Shown one piece after another: positions 1 to 8,479 of a DNA stretch of 64,000 nucleotides (the stretch's first letter is position 1; the number at the start of each line of letters is the position of its first letter). The stretch is from JANRLL01 sp033762715 (GTDB lineage Bacteria; Pseudomonadota; Alphaproteobacteria; Rickettsiales; SXRF01): NCBI GenBank assembly GCA_033762715.1, contig JANRLL010000016.1:186001-250000 (forward strand), read 5' to 3'. The notes beneath the pieces were generated by a model. That model did not search any database, had not been told where the DNA came from, and saw only the letters and a program-made list of their open reading frames with translations. Made by a program: the position numbers and the translations under genes.

Positions 1-308
1 CCCCTAAATCCAATGCGGCCTATATGGCTTATAATGCGGCCAAGCGCGATGCCAATACCCAGGGCTCACTCATGCCGCCGATGCATATCCTTAATGCCTC
101 CACCAAGCTGATGCAGGAGTTAGGCTATTCGGAAGGTTATGAGTATGACCATGACGCGCCGGATGCGTTTTCCGGTCAGAATTACTTCCCATCAGACATG
201 CCGCGCCGAGCGTATTACCGACCGGTGCAGCGCGGGTTTGAGCGTGATATAGCCAAGCGCTTGGACTATTGGCAGAAGCTGCGTAATAAAAAAGACGCAT
301 CTGAGTAA
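1..308 (+). CDS. rarA: RarA/MgsA replication-associated recombination ATPase, C-terminal end (5' truncated by window edge)
   Basis: The open frame enters from the left edge (codons begin at base 3) and ends at TAA 306-308. The visible residues match the C-terminal tetramerisation region of RarA/MgsA: a PKSNAAY start, then HILNASTKLMQELGY, then a DHDAPDAFSGQNYFPSD block and a YYRPVQRGFE motif before a charged tail. RarA is a clamp-loader-like AAA+ ATPase acting at stalled replication forks; the ATPase domain lies outside the window, so this is a family call from the tail only. The ATG at 24 is internal, not a start. It marks the left border of the glycan locus. Confidence 0.85.
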   Translation, partial: PKSNAAYMAYNAAKRDANTQGSLMPPMHILNASTKLMQELGYSEGYEYDHDAPDAFSGQNYFPSDMPRRAYYRPVQRGFERDIAKRLDYWQKLRNKKDASE

Positions 309-351
309 GCCTTAGAAACGCTGCTCTTTATGTAAAATCTATTCGGTTTGC

Positions 352-380
352 TTGCCAAAGCCGGATACATCAACTATTAG
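352..380 (+). promoter_or_regulatory. Candidate sigma-70 promoter for the glycan operon
   Basis: TTGCCA (352-357) and TATTAG (375-380) are separated by 17 bases and resemble -35 and -10 boxes (5/6 and 4/6 matches to consensus). A transcript starting near 387 would give a leader of about 22 bases before ATG 409. This is inference from motif spacing alone. Confidence 0.35.
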
Positions 381-408
381 ATTTTACGAACTTTTTTATC
401 CTTTACTC

Positions 409-1548
409 ATGAGCGCACGCCCGAAGAAAATATTATTCTTAATGAATGATCCCCGGTTCTTACTTTCGCACCGGTTGGAGTTGGCCTGCGCCTTTCGTGA
501 TGCGGGTTACCAGGTGCATGTGCTGGCCTCGCCGCATTTGGAATCGGAGCTAGTGCTGGCGCGCGAACAATTCACCTTCCATTCGCTACCCATTACGCGC
601 TGCGGCATGAACCCCTTCAAAGAGCTGCTGGTGAATTACCATATCTGGAAAGCCTTTCGCCGCGTGCAGACCGATGTGGTGTATCTGGTGTCGATCAAAT
701 CCGTGCTATATGGCGGTTTAATCGCGCGTCTGTCGGGCGTGCCGGCCGCGCTTATTACCATTTCGGGCATGGGTTATGTCTTTATCAATAAAACCCTGAA
801 AGCACGTCTGTTGCAGCATGTAGTGAAGCGTGTGTACCGCTTAGCGCTCGGACATACGAATTGCCGCGTGATTTTCCAAAACCCTGATGACATGCGCTAT
901 TTCTTTGATCGCAATCTGGTTGACCCTAGCAAAACCGTGCTGATTGGCGGAGCAGGGGTGGATCTGCGCAATTTTACGCCGGCGGCGAGCGAGCCTGCCG
1001 AGCCGGTACGCGTGACCATGGTGGCACGGCTGCTGCGCGATAAAGGGGTGATGGAATTTGTGGAAGCAGCCAAGATCGTGCGTTCGCAAGGCCATGATGT
1101 GCGCTTCACGCTGGTAGGCGATATTGATACGCATAATCCAGCCTCGCTTAAACGCTCGCAGGTTAATGCTATTATGGCGGAAGGCCATGTGGAATGCCTC
1201 GGGCACCGCAAGGATGTTGCCGATATTTACCGCGACTCGCATATTGCCTGTTTGCCCTCTTACCGTGAGGGGCTACCTAAAGCGCTGCTGGAAGCGTTGG
1301 CGTGTGGCCTACCCATTGTCACCACCGATGTGCCAGGCTGCCGCGAAGTCGTGGATGCGGGGCAAAATGGCTATTTGGTGGCGGTTAAGGACGCACAGGC
1401 TCTGTCAGAGTCGATAATTCGGCTTGCCAAAGATGCGAATCTGCGGCAAGGAATGCGAGCCCATAGTCGGGCAAAGGCAGATGCAGAATTTGGTATCCAT
1501 ACGGTTGTGGACACGACTTTGCAGCTGCTTCGCGAAGTTAACCCCTAA
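409..1548 (+). CDS. Glycosyltransferase family 4 (PglA/CapM-like)
   Basis: This 379-residue protein has the GT-B layout of family 4 retaining glycosyltransferases. The N-terminal Rossmann half begins KKILFLMNDPRFLLSHR, and the C-terminal donor-binding half contains VARLLRDKGV, the EGLPKALLEALACGLP block with the E-x7-E pattern, and PGCREVV. It probably adds a sugar to a lipid-linked intermediate at the cytoplasmic face of the inner membrane. An in-frame TTG at 352 would add 19 residues, but ATG 409 fits the usual start of the family and a candidate promoter overlaps the TTG. There is no clear Shine-Dalgarno sequence. It is the first gene of the left-arm operon, 9 bases before the dehydrogenase gene. 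Sugar specificity cannot be read from the sequence. Confidence 0.8.
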   Translation: MSARPKKILFLMNDPRFLLSHRLELACAFRDAGYQVHVLASPHLESELVLAREQFTFHSLPITRCGMNPFKELLVNYHIWKAFRRVQTDVVYLVSIKSVLYGGLIARLSGVPAALITISGMGYVFINKTLKARLLQHVVKRVYRLALGHTNCRVIFQNPDDMRYFFDRNLVDPSKTVLIGGAGVDLRNFTPAASEPAEPVRVTMVARLLRDKGVMEFVEAAKIVRSQGHDVRFTLVGDIDTHNPASLKRSQVNAIMAEGHVECLGHRKDVADIYRDSHIACLPSYREGLPKALLEALACGLPIVTTDVPGCREVVDAGQNGYLVAVKDAQALSESIIRLAKDANLRQGMRAHSRAKADAEFGIHTVVDTTLQLLREVNP

Positions 1549-1557
1549 AGGGTCACT

Positions 1558-2835
1558 ATGAGTTCACGCACGATTGCAGTCGTTGGCCTGGGATATGTCG
1601 GTTTGCCGCTTACGGTGGCGCTGGCTAAGAAACACGCCAAAGTCATCGGTTTTGATATTAACCGCGCCCGCGTTGACGAGCTCAAGCAAGGTATAGACCA
1701 TACGGGTGAAATCGAAAAGTCAGCCTTGCAGCAACCGTCATTGCATTTCACTGCTGCGGCTGAGGATATGAAAGAGGCAACGATCTATATCGTGACCGTG
1801 CCCACCCCGATTGATGATAACCGCCAGCCTGACCTGACTGCGATGACCCGCGCTAGTGAGACCATCGGCAAACTGCTGAAGCGCGGCGACATTGTGGTCT
1901 ATGAATCGACGGTTTATCCAGGCGTGACCGAAGATGTGTGCGGCCGTGTGCTGGCGAAAGTATCGGGCCTCACCCAAGGCAAAGACTTCAAGCTGGGCTA
2001 TTCACCAGAGCGCATCAATCCAGGCGATAAGGTGCATACGGTTGAAAAGATCGTCAAAGTCGTATCGGCAGAAGATACGCAAACACTCGATATATTGGCC
2101 GAGCTCTATGGCAGCTTTATTGAAGCCGGCGTGCATCGTGCCAGCTCGATTAAAGTGGCGGAGGCTGCGAAGGTGATTGAGAATACGCAGCGTGATTTGA
2201 ATATCGCGCTCATCAATGAACTCGCCATTATTTTTGACCGGCTCGGCATCAGCACCAATGACGTATTGGAAGCGGCCAAAACCAAATGGAATTTTATTCC
2301 CTTCTCGCCAGGCTTGGTGGGCGGGCATTGTATCGGGGTTGACCCGTATTACCTCACAGCGCTTTCCGAGCGCCTAGGTTATCACCCGCAAGTAATTCTG
2401 GCGGGACGCCGCATCAACGACAATATGGGTGTCTTCATCGCGCAAAAAACCATCAAGCTGCTGGCGCTGGCGCACAAGACCATCGGCCAGGCACGGGTGG
2501 CGATTTTAGGGGTGACCTTTAAAGAAAACGTGCGCGATGTGCGCAATAGCCGCGTGCCCGATATTGTCAATGAATTGGCGTCGTTTGGCATCAATGCGCT
2601 GGTGCATGATCCGCTGGTGGATGCGAAAGAAGTCAAAGACCATTACGGCATTACCGTGATAGGCGATGATGAGCTGCATGATTTGGACGCGTTGATTTTG
2701 GCGGTGCCGCATTTATATTATTTGAGCGGTGCCGTGCAGGACATTATCAAATCGATGAAAGATGGTGTGGTGGTGGATGTGAAAACCGTGCTGGATCCCA
2801 AGCTGTGTAAGCATCTGCATTATTGGAGTCTGTGA
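1558..2835 (+). CDS. Nucleotide-sugar 6-dehydrogenase (TviB/WbpA family)
   Basis: UDP-glucose/GDP-mannose dehydrogenase family protein of 425 residues. It opens with an NAD-binding VVGLGYVGLPL motif, has the YSPERINPGD stretch typical of the TviB/WbpA branch, and carries the catalytic cysteine in GGHCIGVDPYY. Such enzymes oxidise C6 of UDP-GlcNAc (or a related UDP-sugar) in two NAD-dependent steps to the uronic acid. The product could feed either the 4-epimerase next to it or the WbpB-WbpE-WbpD enzymes encoded near the right end of the locus, which need UDP-GlcNAcA. The stop overlaps the next start by one base (TGATG), indicating translational coupling. Confidence 0.85.
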   Translation: MSSRTIAVVGLGYVGLPLTVALAKKHAKVIGFDINRARVDELKQGIDHTGEIEKSALQQPSLHFTAAAEDMKEATIYIVTVPTPIDDNRQPDLTAMTRASETIGKLLKRGDIVVYESTVYPGVTEDVCGRVLAKVSGLTQGKDFKLGYSPERINPGDKVHTVEKIVKVVSAEDTQTLDILAELYGSFIEAGVHRASSIKVAEAAKVIENTQRDLNIALINELAIIFDRLGISTNDVLEAAKTKWNFIPFSPGLVGGHCIGVDPYYLTALSERLGYHPQVILAGRRINDNMGVFIAQKTIKLLALAHKTIGQARVAILGVTFKENVRDVRNSRVPDIVNELASFGINALVHDPLVDAKEVKDHYGITVIGDDELHDLDALILAVPHLYYLSGAVQDIIKSMKDGVVVDVKTVLDPKLCKHLHYWSL

Positions 2836-3857
2836 TGATCTTAGTCACGGGTGCTGCTGGTTTTATCGGTTACCATGTCAGCGAAAAACTGCTCGCCCAG
2901 GGCAAGCGCGTGGTGGGGCTTGATAATCTCAATGATTATTACGATGTACGCTTGAAAGATGCTCGCCTTGCGCGGCTTCGCGCTAATCCGAACTTTACAT
3001 TCGTGCAGTTGGATTTAGGCGATCGCGCGGCCATGGAAAAACTTTTTTCCGATTATGCGTTTGAATATATCATTAATCTCGCTGCCCAAGCAGGCGTGCG
3101 CTATTCGCTGACCAACCCGCATGTCTATATGGACAGCAACATCACCGGCTTTATCCATATTCTAGAAGGCGCGCGGCACAGCAAATCGCTTAAGCATTTG
3201 GTATATGCATCATCCAGCTCGGTCTATGGCGCCAATACGACTATGCCGTTTTCGGTGCATCATAATGTCGATCATCCGCTGAGTTTGTATGCGGCGAGCA
3301 AAAAAGCCAATGAGCTGATGGCGCACAGCTATAGCCATCTCTACAATTTACCGACAACAGGCCTGCGCTTTTTTACCGTATATGGCCCATGGGGCCGGCC
3401 GGATATGGCGCTGTTTAAATTCACCAAGGCGATACTGGCTGATGAGCCGATTGACGTGTATAACTACGGCAAGATGGAACGCGACTTTACCTATATCGAC
3501 GATATTGCCGAAGGGATTGTGCGCTTGATGGCAACGCCTGCAACCGCGAACCCCGATTGGAGTGGTGATAAGCCCGATCCGGCTACCAGCAAGGCGCCAT
3601 ACCGTGTGTATAATATCGGCAATAACCAACCGGCGCGTTTGATGGAGATGATCGAATTGCTGGAAAAAGAATTAGGCAAAACGGCAGAGAAAAATCTGCT
3701 GCCGATGCAGGCAGGTGATGTGCCTTCGACCCATGCCGATATCGATGCGCTGCAAGAAGCGGTGGGGTTCCGTCCGGCCACGCCGCTGGCCACCGGCATT
3801 CACAATTTCGTGCAATGGTACATGACCTATTACCATAACGGAGGCCCACGTGGCTAA
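2835..3857 (+). CDS. NAD-dependent nucleotide-sugar 4-epimerase (CapI-like)
   Basis: Extended short-chain dehydrogenase of 340 residues. It has an N-terminal VTGAAGFIGYHV dinucleotide-binding motif, the LDNLNDYYDVRLK segment characteristic of CapI-type UDP-glucuronate 4-epimerases, and the catalytic SSSSVYG plus YAASKK (Tyr-x3-Lys). It inverts C4 of a UDP-hexuronate or UDP-HexNAc. Start ATG 2835 overlaps the dehydrogenase stop; the TTG 12 bases upstream is unlikely. Pairing with the 6-dehydrogenase suggests a GlcA to GalA or GlcNAcA to GalNAcA branch. The exact substrate is inferred, not shown. Confidence 0.8.
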   Translation: MILVTGAAGFIGYHVSEKLLAQGKRVVGLDNLNDYYDVRLKDARLARLRANPNFTFVQLDLGDRAAMEKLFSDYAFEYIINLAAQAGVRYSLTNPHVYMDSNITGFIHILEGARHSKSLKHLVYASSSSVYGANTTMPFSVHHNVDHPLSLYAASKKANELMAHSYSHLYNLPTTGLRFFTVYGPWGRPDMALFKFTKAILADEPIDVYNYGKMERDFTYIDDIAEGIVRLMATPATANPDWSGDKPDPATSKAPYRVYNIGNNQPARLMEMIELLEKELGKTAEKNLLPMQAGDVPSTHADIDALQEAVGFRPATPLATGIHNFVQWYMTYYHNGGPRG

Positions 3858-5025
3858 GCGCCACAGCATCGCGATATTCACCGGCTCGCGGGCCGAATAC
3901 GGACTGCTGTACCCAACGATTAAGCACATTGTTGCCGATCCTGATTTATCACTGCAACTCATCGTAAGCGGCACGCATTTATCCTCGGCGCATGGCGCCA
4001 CAGCATCGGAAATTACGCGCGATGGCTTTAACCCAGCTCTGGAAATCCCACTTGCTATGCAAGGTGATGGGGAGGGCGATATTGCTCATGCAGTAGCGGT
4101 GATCTTAGAAAAAATGACCGCCTATTTCGCGCAACATAAGCCGGATACGCTGATTATATTGGGTGACCGCTTTGAAGTGTTAGCGGCAGCGCAAGCAGCG
4201 CTTTTCTCGCGCATTCCCATTGTGCATTTGCATGGCGGCGAAGCAACGGAAGGGCTGATTGACGAAGCCATTCGTCATGCGGTGACCAAAATGGCGCATC
4301 TGCATTTTGTGGCGGCTGAGCCGTACCGCCAGCGTGTGATCCAGATGGGTGAGCAGCCAGATCGTGTGGTGGTGATGGGTGCGACCTGTATTGATAACAT
4401 CCGCGATTTTACACCGCTTCCTAAGCCTGAGTTTTTTGCGCAAGTAAAACTCGATGCGGATAAACCGTTCTTTCTGGTGACGCACCATCCGCTAACCTTG
4501 GTTAAAGGCGCCGCCAAAACCGAAATTGAGCAATTGCTGGCCGCGCTTGAGTCATTCCCACATCATCAACTGCTCTTTACGGGCGTGAATGCCGATATGG
4601 AGAATGCGGTGATTCGCGACGCGATTGCAGCCTATTGCGAGAAGCGGCCGAATGATACGCGCATGGTACAGTCGCTCGGGCGTGTGCTGTATTATAATGC
4701 GATGCATTACAGCGATATGGTGATTGGCAATTCATCGAGCGGATTGTTGGAGGCGCCATTTTTCGGCAAGCCCACGATCAATATCGGCAAGCGCCAGCAG
4801 GGGCGGATTTCCGGCGAATCCGTGATTCATGTGGAAGCTGAAAAACAAGTGCTGGCGGCAGCCATTCAGAAAGGCTTGTCGAGTAATTTTCGCGCTATTG
4901 CCGAGCGTGGCATGTCGCCGTATGGTCAGCTTTCACAAAGCCCTTCTGTTACTATCGTCGATGGTATGAAACGCTTTTTGCAGAATGGCACCATCGTTAA
5001 ATCCTTCTATACGATCCCCGTATGA
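3850..5025 (+). CDS. Hydrolysing UDP-GlcNAc 2-epimerase family protein, NeuC/LegG type (copy 1)
   Basis: GT-B-fold epimerase of 391 residues starting at GTG and overlapping the previous gene by 8 bases. NeuC-branch signatures are GSRAEYGLLYP near the N-terminus, GDRFE, HGGE followed by DEAIRHAVTK, and GNSSSGLLEAP near the C-terminus. Such enzymes release UDP or GDP while inverting C2, giving ManNAc (NeuC) or 2,4-diacetamido-2,4,6-trideoxymannose (LegG), the sugar substrate of the NeuB/LegI synthases. This copy keeps the canonical Glu in SRAEYG, unlike copy 2 at 17159. Either copy could complete the minus-strand legionaminic operon, which has no epimerase of its own. Confidence 0.82.
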   Translation: MAKRHSIAIFTGSRAEYGLLYPTIKHIVADPDLSLQLIVSGTHLSSAHGATASEITRDGFNPALEIPLAMQGDGEGDIAHAVAVILEKMTAYFAQHKPDTLIILGDRFEVLAAAQAALFSRIPIVHLHGGEATEGLIDEAIRHAVTKMAHLHFVAAEPYRQRVIQMGEQPDRVVVMGATCIDNIRDFTPLPKPEFFAQVKLDADKPFFLVTHHPLTLVKGAAKTEIEQLLAALESFPHHQLLFTGVNADMENAVIRDAIAAYCEKRPNDTRMVQSLGRVLYYNAMHYSDMVIGNSSSGLLEAPFFGKPTINIGKRQQGRISGESVIHVEAEKQVLAAAIQKGLSSNFRAIAERGMSPYGQLSQSPSVTIVDGMKRFLQNGTIVKSFYTIPV

Positions 5026-5912
5026 ATATTGTTTTCATCGGATGTGTCGAATCGAGCTTTGTCGCGCTAAAGACGTTGCTTGCGATACATCAGGTGGATG
5101 TAACCGGTGTGGTGACGCTGGAAAAAAGCGCGGTGAACAGCGATTTTTGCGATATTACGCCGTTGGCGCGCGCGCAGCATATTCCTGTTTTTTATGATGG
5201 TGGCAAAGAACGCTCAGATGAGCTGGTTTCTTTTATTCGCTATTGTAAGGCTGATTATGTGTTTTGCATTGGCTGGTCGCGCTTGCTGCCCACCGAAGTG
5301 TTGCAGGCTACGAAAGGTGGCGTGGTGGGATATCACCCGACCTTACTGCCGCTGCATCGTGGCCGTCATCCCATCATCTGGGCTATCGTCAATGGCCTGG
5401 AGGAGACAGGCTCAAGCTTGTTTCTGATGGATGAGGGGGCGGATTCTGGTCCGCTTATTTCGCAAATGCACGTGGCGATAGAAGCACGCGAAACAGCTGC
5501 TAGCCTCTATCAAAAATTGCTAACTGCTTTAGAGGCGCAGCTTCGCGATTGCGTGCCGAAACTGGCAGAAGGCACGCTGCAACCGCAGCCACAAGATCAT
5601 AGCAAAGCGACCTATTGGCAAAAACGCGGCAAAGATGATGGGCAATTGCACTGGGAAAAAAGTGCGGTAGAGCTGGACCGGCTGGTGCGTGCATTATCGG
5701 TGCCTTATCCAGGCGCACATTTTTTGTACCGCGGTGTAGACGTGGTGGTAAAAGAATCTAGTGTTGCGCTAGAAGCCGCGGAAAATGGTGGTCCTGGCCA
5801 AGTGCTTGCCAAAAAAGGGGATTTCTTTCTTGTCAAATGCGGGCAAAACGCGCTATGGATTTTGCCAGCAATTCCAATTGATGTAGAAATAGGCGGGTAT
5901 CTGAATGGCTAA
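5022..5912 (+). CDS. Formyltransferase-family protein (sugar N-formyltransferase or related)
   Basis: This 296-residue protein has an N-terminal Rossmann formyl_trans_N domain (residues 1 to about 180) and a C-terminal domain resembling that of Fmt. In Fmt and ArnA the active site is Asn-x-His plus Asp. Here His105 (GYHPTLLP) and Asp141 (DEGADSG) are present, but the Asn position is Gly103. The RGRHPI loop replaces the usual RGAAPI. Many glycan loci carry this family for N-formylation of amino sugars using N10-formyl-tetrahydrofolate. It overlaps NeuC copy 1 (ATGA) and is followed by a PIG-L deacetylase, so N-deacetylation then N-formylation of an amino sugar is a reasonable inference. A housekeeping methionyl-tRNA formyltransferase is unlikely in this operon. 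Confidence 0.75.
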   Translation: MNIVFIGCVESSFVALKTLLAIHQVDVTGVVTLEKSAVNSDFCDITPLARAQHIPVFYDGGKERSDELVSFIRYCKADYVFCIGWSRLLPTEVLQATKGGVVGYHPTLLPLHRGRHPIIWAIVNGLEETGSSLFLMDEGADSGPLISQMHVAIEARETAASLYQKLLTALEAQLRDCVPKLAEGTLQPQPQDHSKATYWQKRGKDDGQLHWEKSAVELDRLVRALSVPYPGAHFLYRGVDVVVKESSVALEAAENGGPGQVLAKKGDFFLVKCGQNALWILPAIPIDVEIGGYLNG

Positions 5913-6573
5913 CATATTAGTGGTAGCGCCTCATCCCGATGATGAAACCTTGGGCTGTGGTGCGACCTTGCTCAAGCATAAAGCAGCGGGCGATACGATT
6001 TTCTGGGCCATTGTCACTCAGGCTACCGAAGCGCTGGGCTATGGCAAAGATAAGCTTGAAACGCGCGACCGCGAAATTGAAACGGTCAGCAAAGACTATG
6101 GCTTCAAACAGGTTTTTCGCCTGGGCTTTACCACCACACAACTTGATATGGTCGGCAAAGGCGAATTGGTGAATGCCTTTTCTACCGTCTTCAAACAAGC
6201 AGAACCAAACATCTGTTATTTGCCATTTCCAGGTGATGCGCATAGCGATCATTTGGCGTGTTTTGATGCGGCGATGGCCATGTGCAAATGGTTCCGCTAT
6301 CCGAGCGTCAAGCAAGTGCTGGTGTATGAAACCTTATCGGAAACTCATATGAAACCGGCGCCCTGGCAGGGTGGGTTCCAGCCTAATTACTATGCGGATG
6401 TAAGCGCGCATATGGATCAAAAAATCGCTATCATGAAACGGTATGAAGGCGAGATGGGTATGTTTCCGTTTCCGCGCAGTGAAGAAACGATTCGAGCACT
6501 TGCCACCGTGCGTGGTAGTGAATGCGGCGCTAAAGCTGCCGAAGCATTCATGCTACTTAAGCAGGTTTGGTAG
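5905..6573 (+). CDS. PIG-L/LmbE-family N-deacetylase
   Basis: Zinc-dependent deacetylase of 222 residues. The metal-binding motif HPDDE lies at residues 10-14 (APHPDDETLGCG) and the second motif HSDH at 113-116. The family removes N-acetyl groups from GlcNAc derivatives, including lipid- or nucleotide-linked sugars. It overlaps the formyltransferase gene by 8 bases and is coupled to the ABC exporter gene (TAGTG). The proposed role, freeing an amine for the formyltransferase, is inferred from gene order. Confidence 0.85.
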   Translation: MANILVVAPHPDDETLGCGATLLKHKAAGDTIFWAIVTQATEALGYGKDKLETRDREIETVSKDYGFKQVFRLGFTTTQLDMVGKGELVNAFSTVFKQAEPNICYLPFPGDAHSDHLACFDAAMAMCKWFRYPSVKQVLVYETLSETHMKPAPWQGGFQPNYYADVSAHMDQKIAIMKRYEGEMGMFPFPRSEETIRALATVRGSECGAKAAEAFMLLKQVW

Positions 6574-8405
6574 TGCGCGGTATTGGTCTTGGTCTCATTC
6601 GCTTCAAAGAATTTAGTCCGCGCGCAAAAGCATTTTTGTGGGAAGAAAGCCGGAAGCGCAAACGCTCGCTAGCATTGCTTTTTACGCTGACGCTCATCGG
6701 TACTTTTCTGGAGTTGTTGGGCATTGGGATGGTGTTTCCTATCATTCTGATCAAGATCAACCCTGAGATTATCCATAGCCATAAACTGTTTCAGCATTTG
6801 CAGTCATTGCTCGGTGTGAGCGAGGTCAAGCATATGATTTATTGGCTGACCGGCTTTATGGTTACCACGTTTTTCTTCCGCAACCTGCACCTGATTTTCC
6901 TCACTTATATGCGCTCGCGCATGATCTCCGAGTGGAAAGAAGATATGGCTCGCGAGATGGTGCAGAAATATATGCGCGCACCGTACCCGTATATTATCAA
7001 AAAAACATCGGCGGTGCTCATTCGCAGCGTAGAAATGACCGGAACAGTGTTTGACCGTGTGGTGATCTCGCTCATCAGCTTGGCATCGAATTTTATCTTG
7101 GTGTTTGCTATCGTCGCTTTAGTTGCCACTATTCAACCGCTGGTGACTATTATGTCAGCGATTAGCTTATTCGCGCTGATTTCGATTCAAAATCGCTATC
7201 TCAAAGATGCGTTGGTGGATGCGGGTGATATGACTTCAGAAGGGGAGCTGGATTCGCACAAAGCCTTGCAGCAAAGCATCGGGGTGGCGCGGGAATGTCG
7301 CCTTATGGGTAAGACCGGATTTTTCCTTGATCATTTTACCCGAAGCCGGAAAAAACTCTCTAAAGCTTACGTGACCAGCCAAGTGCTTCGCACGATGCCG
7401 CCGCTGCTTACGCAATTTATGCTTATTGTGATTATTAGCGTCATGCTGCTTGTTTTGCTTAATCTCAATGACAGCAATGCTGCTTTTCCTTCCCTAGGGC
7501 TGATGGCGATGGCAGCGTTTCGCTTAGCGCCACGCTTTAATAACATCCAGCATGCGTTCAATTCGCTGTATGAAGGCTCAAAGGCGTTGGAAAAAGTGGC
7601 CAAAGAGGTTGAAGAGCTTAATGATATATCGCCTTTGGCGAATCATAAGATATCGCTGATTCCGTTGAGAAACTCAGTGAAGTTAGAGGATGTTTATTTC
7701 TCCTATAGCGGTAAAAAACCATGGCTTTTCAAAGAAGTGAACCTGACCATCCGCGCGGGTGATTTTATAGGTTTTATGGGTGCGTCGGGCGCAGGGAAAT
7801 CGACCATAATTGATATTCTGCTCGGGTTGTTGCCACCTTCGCGCGGACAGGTCGTTGCCGATGGCCAGGTGCTGCTTGAAGGCAATGCGCAGAAATTGCT
7901 CAAAGCCGGATTTGTTTCGCAGAATCCTTTCTTTTCTAGCGGTAGCCTGAAACAAAATATTGCCTTTGGCGTTGACACCGTTGATGAAACACGCGTAATC
8001 GAAGTGCTGAAAATGGTTGGTTTGTATGAGGTTATTCAGGCGCTTCCCGATGGAATAGATAGTAATGTAGGCGAGAATGCCGGACAATTCTCAGGAGGTC
8101 AGCGCCAACGTATTGCCATTGCCCGCGCGCTTTATGCCGATCCTGACTTCCTAGTGCTGGATGAGCCTACCTCAGCGCTTGATGCCGAATCCGAAATACA
8201 GATCATCGATTTGCTGCAATCGCTCAAAGGTAAACGCACCATTATTCTGATCACCCATCGGCCAGGAAACTTAAGGTACTGTAATCAATTTATATTTTTA
8301 CATGAGGGTCAGATAGAATCGGCCGACCAGCTCGACCAATTAATGCGTTCTAATAAGGCATTTACTAAAATGATGGATCAGGTCGCTATCGCTGGAAAAA
8401 TATAG
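6573..8405 (+). CDS. ABC transporter, fused permease and ATPase (PglK/MsbA-like glycolipid flippase)
   Basis: Half-size exporter of 610 residues. The N-terminal part has about six hydrophobic segments, for example around residues 30-55, 90-110, 165-210 and 270-295. The ATPase domain has Walker A GASGAGKST, signature FSGGQRQRIAIARA, Walker B LVLDEPTSALD and switch histidine ITHR. It is expected to act as a homodimer moving a lipid-linked sugar or glycolipid across the inner membrane. The GTG start at 6573 overlaps the preceding TAG by one base; the TTG six bases earlier is less likely. The locus also encodes a Wzx-type flippase at 33390, so two translocation routes may exist. Confidence 0.82.
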   Translation: MRGIGLGLIRFKEFSPRAKAFLWEESRKRKRSLALLFTLTLIGTFLELLGIGMVFPIILIKINPEIIHSHKLFQHLQSLLGVSEVKHMIYWLTGFMVTTFFFRNLHLIFLTYMRSRMISEWKEDMAREMVQKYMRAPYPYIIKKTSAVLIRSVEMTGTVFDRVVISLISLASNFILVFAIVALVATIQPLVTIMSAISLFALISIQNRYLKDALVDAGDMTSEGELDSHKALQQSIGVARECRLMGKTGFFLDHFTRSRKKLSKAYVTSQVLRTMPPLLTQFMLIVIISVMLLVLLNLNDSNAAFPSLGLMAMAAFRLAPRFNNIQHAFNSLYEGSKALEKVAKEVEELNDISPLANHKISLIPLRNSVKLEDVYFSYSGKKPWLFKEVNLTIRAGDFIGFMGASGAGKSTIIDILLGLLPPSRGQVVADGQVLLEGNAQKLLKAGFVSQNPFFSSGSLKQNIAFGVDTVDETRVIEVLKMVGLYEVIQALPDGIDSNVGENAGQFSGGQRQRIAIARALYADPDFLVLDEPTSALDAESEIQIIDLLQSLKGKRTIILITHRPGNLRYCNQFIFLHEGQIESADQLDQLMRSNKAFTKMMDQVAIAGKI

Positions 8406-8479
8406 CGTTTGCGACGCTTTTAAGTTGCGCTTGAGCATGGCTTACTTTAAAAAGCGATAACTCCATAAAAAGGTTGCCC

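Noticed and set aside
352..408. TTG 352 as start of the first GT4 gene
   Set aside because: The extra 19 residues do not look like a GT4 N-terminus, and a promoter-like element overlaps that stretch.
5022..5912. Housekeeping methionyl-tRNA formyltransferase
   Set aside because: The active-site Asn is missing, no def gene is adjacent, and the gene is embedded in a sugar operon beside a PIG-L deacetylase.
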